Below, piece by piece: positions 59,666-64,000 of a stretch of DNA of 64,000 nucleotides. The notes beneath the pieces are model-generated. The model ran no database searches and was not told the DNA's origin. It saw only the letters and a program-made list of their open reading frames with translations. This stretch comes from Lysobacter sp. TY2-98. Lineage in GTDB: Bacteria > Pseudomonadota > Gammaproteobacteria > Xanthomonadales > Xanthomonadaceae. The position numbers and the translations under genes were made by a program. The DNA is taken from assembly GCF_003367355.1 (NCBI RefSeq), contig NZ_CP031413.1, forward strand, positions 1,964,921 through 2,028,920. The letters are read 5' to 3'. Positions within the stretch are counted from its first letter, which is position 1. The number at the start of each line of letters is the position of its first letter.

Positions 59666-60856
59666 TTACTTGATGATCTTCGCCACCACGCCGGCGCCGA
59701 CCGTACGGCCGCCTTCGCGGATCGCGAAGCGCAGGCCCTCGTCCATCGCCACCGGGTTGATCAGCGTCACCACCATCTTGATGTTGTCGCCCGGCATCAC
59801 CATCTCGACGCCTTCCGGCAGCTCGATCGAACCCGTGATGTCCGTCGTGCGGAAGTAGAACTGCGGGCGGTAGCCCTTGAAGAACGGCGTGTGGCGGCCG
59901 CCCTCGTCCTTCGACAGCACGTACACCTCGGCCTCGAAGTCCGTGTGCGGCTTGATCGAACCCGGCTTGCACAGCACCTGGCCACGCTCGACGTCGTCAC
60001 GCTTGGTGCCGCGCAGCAGCAGACCGGCGTTGTCGCCCGCCTGACCTTGGTCCAGCAGCTTGCGGAACATCTCGACGCCGGTGACCGTCGTCTTCTGCGT
60101 CGGACGGATGCCGACGATTTCGATTTCGTCGCCAACCTTGATGATGCCGCGCTCGATACGGCCCGTGACCACCGTGCCGCGACCCGAGATCGAGAACACG
60201 TCCTCGACCGGCATCAGGAACGGCATGTCGATCGCACGCTCCGGCTCCGGGATCCAGGTGTCCAGCGCGTCGACCAGCTTGATGATCGCCGGCACGCCGA
60301 TCTCCGACTGGTCGCCTTCCAGCGCCAGACGGGCCGAGCCCGCGATGATCGGGGTGTCGTCGCCCGGGAAGTCGTACTTCGACAGCAGCTCACGCACTTC
60401 CATCTCGACCAGCTCGAGCAGCTCGGCGTCGTCGACCATGTCGGCCTTGTTCAGGAACACGACGATGTACGGCACGCCGACCTGGCGCGAGAGCAGGATG
60501 TGCTCACGCGTCTGCGGCATCGGGCCGTCCGCGGCCGAGCACACCAGGATCGCGCCGTCCATCTGCGCCGCACCCGTGATCATGTTCTTCACGTAGTCCG
60601 CGTGGCCCGGGCAGTCGACGTGCGCGTAGTGACGATTCGCGCTTTCGTATTCCACGTGCGCCGTCGAGATCGTGATGCCGCGCGCCTTCTCTTCCGGCGC
60701 CGCGTCGATCTGGTCGTAACCCTTGAACTCACCACCGAAACGCTCCGCACCGATCTTCGTCAGCGCCGCCGTCAGCGTCGTCTTGCCGTGGTCCACGTGA
60801 CCGATCGTGCCCACGTTCACGTGGGGCTTGGTGCGCTCGAACTTACCCTTGGCCAT
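59666..60856 (-). CDS. tuf: Elongation factor Tu
   Basis: A 396-residue GTPase that brings aminoacyl-tRNA to the ribosome. G1 [11 protein letters not shown]3 [13 protein letters not shown]4 NKADMVDD; domains II and III follow, ending [11 protein letters not shown]. Xanthomonads usually have a second tuf elsewhere. It stands 65 bp after fusA, with a hairpin (60888-60907) in the gap. Confidence 0.98.
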   Translation of the reverse strand: MAKGKFERTKPHVNVGTIGHVDHGKTTLTAALTKIGAERFGGEFKGYDQIDAAPEEKARGITISTAHVEYESANRHYAHVDCPGHADYVKNMITGAAQMDGAILVCSAADGPMPQTREHILLSRQVGVPYIVVFLNKADMVDDAELLELVEMEVRELLSKYDFPGDDTPIIAGSARLALEGDQSEIGVPAIIKLVDALDTWIPEPERAIDMPFLMPVEDVFSISGRGTVVTGRIERGIIKVGDEIEIVGIRPTQKTTVTGVEMFRKLLDQGQAGDNAGLLLRGTKRDDVERGQVLCKPGSIKPHTDFEAEVYVLSKDEGGRHTPFFKGYRPQFYFRTTDITGSIELPEGVEMVMPGDNIKMVVTLINPVAMDEGLRFAIREGGRTVGAGVVAKIIK

Positions 60857-60887
60857 TGCAAATACCTCAGTCTTCAGTTGATCCGTG

Positions 60888-60907
60888 CCCCGGACTTGAG
60901 TCCGGGG
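60888..60907 (-). other. Hairpin between fusA and tuf
   Basis: A nine-base-pair stem CCCCGGACT/AGTCCGGGG with a two-base apex (functionally a four-base loop). No T-run after it on the minus strand, so it is not a terminator; it may be a processing site or stabilise tuf mRNA. Confidence 0.6.
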
Positions 60908-60921
60908 CGATTGGTTTTTGA

Positions 60922-63012
<2,091 letters not shown>

Positions 63013-63065
63013 GGGACCCTCTCGTATGTTTTCGGATTCTCAAATGGCCGGACGCCGCCCTTGAA

Positions 63066-63100
63066 GGCGGCCTCCGGTGGGAGGGCGGCCGGAGGCCGCC
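63066..63100 (-). other. Long perfect hairpin between rpsG and fusA
   Basis: A perfect 12-base-pair stem GGCGGCCTCCGG/CCGGAGGCCGCC with an 11-base loop in the 111-bp gap. There is no T-run. Being so stable in the middle of the str operon, it must be read through and may mark an RNase cleavage or S7-type control site. Confidence 0.7.
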
Positions 63101-63123
63101 CCGTCAGCGCTCGAAGCGCTGGA

Positions 63124-63591
63124 TCACCAGCGGTAGTGCGCGAACGCCTTGTTGGCCTCGGCCATACGGTGCGTCTCTTCGCGCTTCTTGATCGCGCCGC
63201 CGCGGTTCTCGCTGGCGTCGAGCAGCTCGGCCGCGAGCTTGCGCGGCATCGAGTTCTCGCCACGCTTGCGCGCGGAATCGATCAGCCAACGCATGGCGAG
63301 GGCCGAACGACGCGAAGCGCGCACTTCGACCGGCACCTGGTACGTCGCACCGCCGACGCGGCGGGACTTGACCTCGACCGCCGGAGCGACGTTGGTCAGG
63401 GCCTTCTCGACGAGCTCGAGGGCGTTCGGATTCTTCTGGCCGATGACATCCATCGCGCCGTACACGATCTTCTCGGCGACCGACTTCTTGCCGCTCTGCA
63501 TGACCATGTTGATGAAGCGGGCGATCGTCTCGCTTCCGTGCTTCGGATCGGGCAGCACCGAGCGCTGCGGGGTGGAACCTTTACGCGACAT
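63124..63591 (-). CDS. rpsG: 30S ribosomal protein uS7
   Basis: A 155-residue primary 16S rRNA binder of the 30S head and, in E. coli, the translational repressor of the str operon. Features: [61 protein letters not shown], and the end [11 protein letters not shown]. It follows rpsL by 50 bp. Confidence 0.97.
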   Translation of the reverse strand: MSRKGSTPQRSVLPDPKHGSETIARFINMVMQSGKKSVAEKIVYGAMDVIGQKNPNALELVEKALTNVAPAVEVKSRRVGGATYQVPVEVRASRRSALAMRWLIDSARKRGENSMPRKLAAELLDASENRGGAIKKREETHRMAEANKAFAHYRW

Positions 63592-63641
63592 TGGCGTGTA
63601 CCTCTCGTATCAGTCGGCGGCGCGGAAAGCGCCCGCCGGAA

Positions 63642-64000
<359 letters not shown>

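Noticed and set aside
60888-60907. Terminator between fusA and tuf
   Set aside because: Stable stem but no T-run on the transcribed strand, and tuf is normally co-transcribed with fusA.

Overview
The window is very GC-rich, densely coded chromosomal DNA from a gammaproteobacterium, most likely a Lysobacter-like member of the Xanthomonadaceae (Lysobacteraceae). The grounds are the protein sequences, two tandem S46 dipeptidyl-peptidase genes, the serA-folC-SPOR-cvpA-purF order, class II DAHP synthase, and a secY-rpsM junction with no rpmJ. I see no insertion sequences, prophage genes, CRISPR arrays, tRNA or rRNA genes. Family and genus are inferred from gene content, not from a search.

Layout. 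1-640: 3' end of a secreted LpqC-type esterase. 717-5282: a zinc homeostasis block on the minus strand (Zur, a beta-barrel outer membrane protein, ZnuA, ZnuB, a MerC-type membrane protein) with two Zur-box-like sites and no znuC, followed upstream by gltX. 6755-15903: a solitary HicB-like gene, lpxH, then a long minus-strand series serA > histidine phosphatase > folC > SPOR protein > cvpA > purF > RraB-like > DUF455. 16161-26760: DUF3224, two S46 peptidases, tdh-(small acidic membrane protein)-kbl, a quinone oxidoreductase with an overlapping HNH gene, a pseudouridine synthase and small unknowns. 27048-29441: tandem OmpA/OprF-like genes whose 3' ends are almost identical. 29803-44611: central metabolism and envelope genes (fadH, GST, ion channel, prpC, prpB, mdh, aminotransferase, cyclophilin, typA, amidase, class II DAHP synthase, dsbB). 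44910-64000: the merged str-S10-spc-alpha ribosomal protein region on the minus strand, from rpsL (cut by the window end) to rplQ.

How it works together. The zinc block should couple zinc-sensing repression to import across both membranes; the adjacent glutamyl-tRNA synthetase lacks the cysteines of the zinc-binding kind. The ribosomal region is continuous in order but appears to be split into separate transcription units: tuf ends in an intrinsic terminator, rpsJ has its own promoter with a long leader holding a terminator hairpin, and a 434-bp gap before rpsM probably holds the alpha-operon promoter. The most interesting unexplained structures are a possible three-stem RNA element upstream of serA, the rpsJ leader attenuator candidate, the leaderless-looking Zur-controlled merC gene, and sequence homogenisation between the two OmpA genes.
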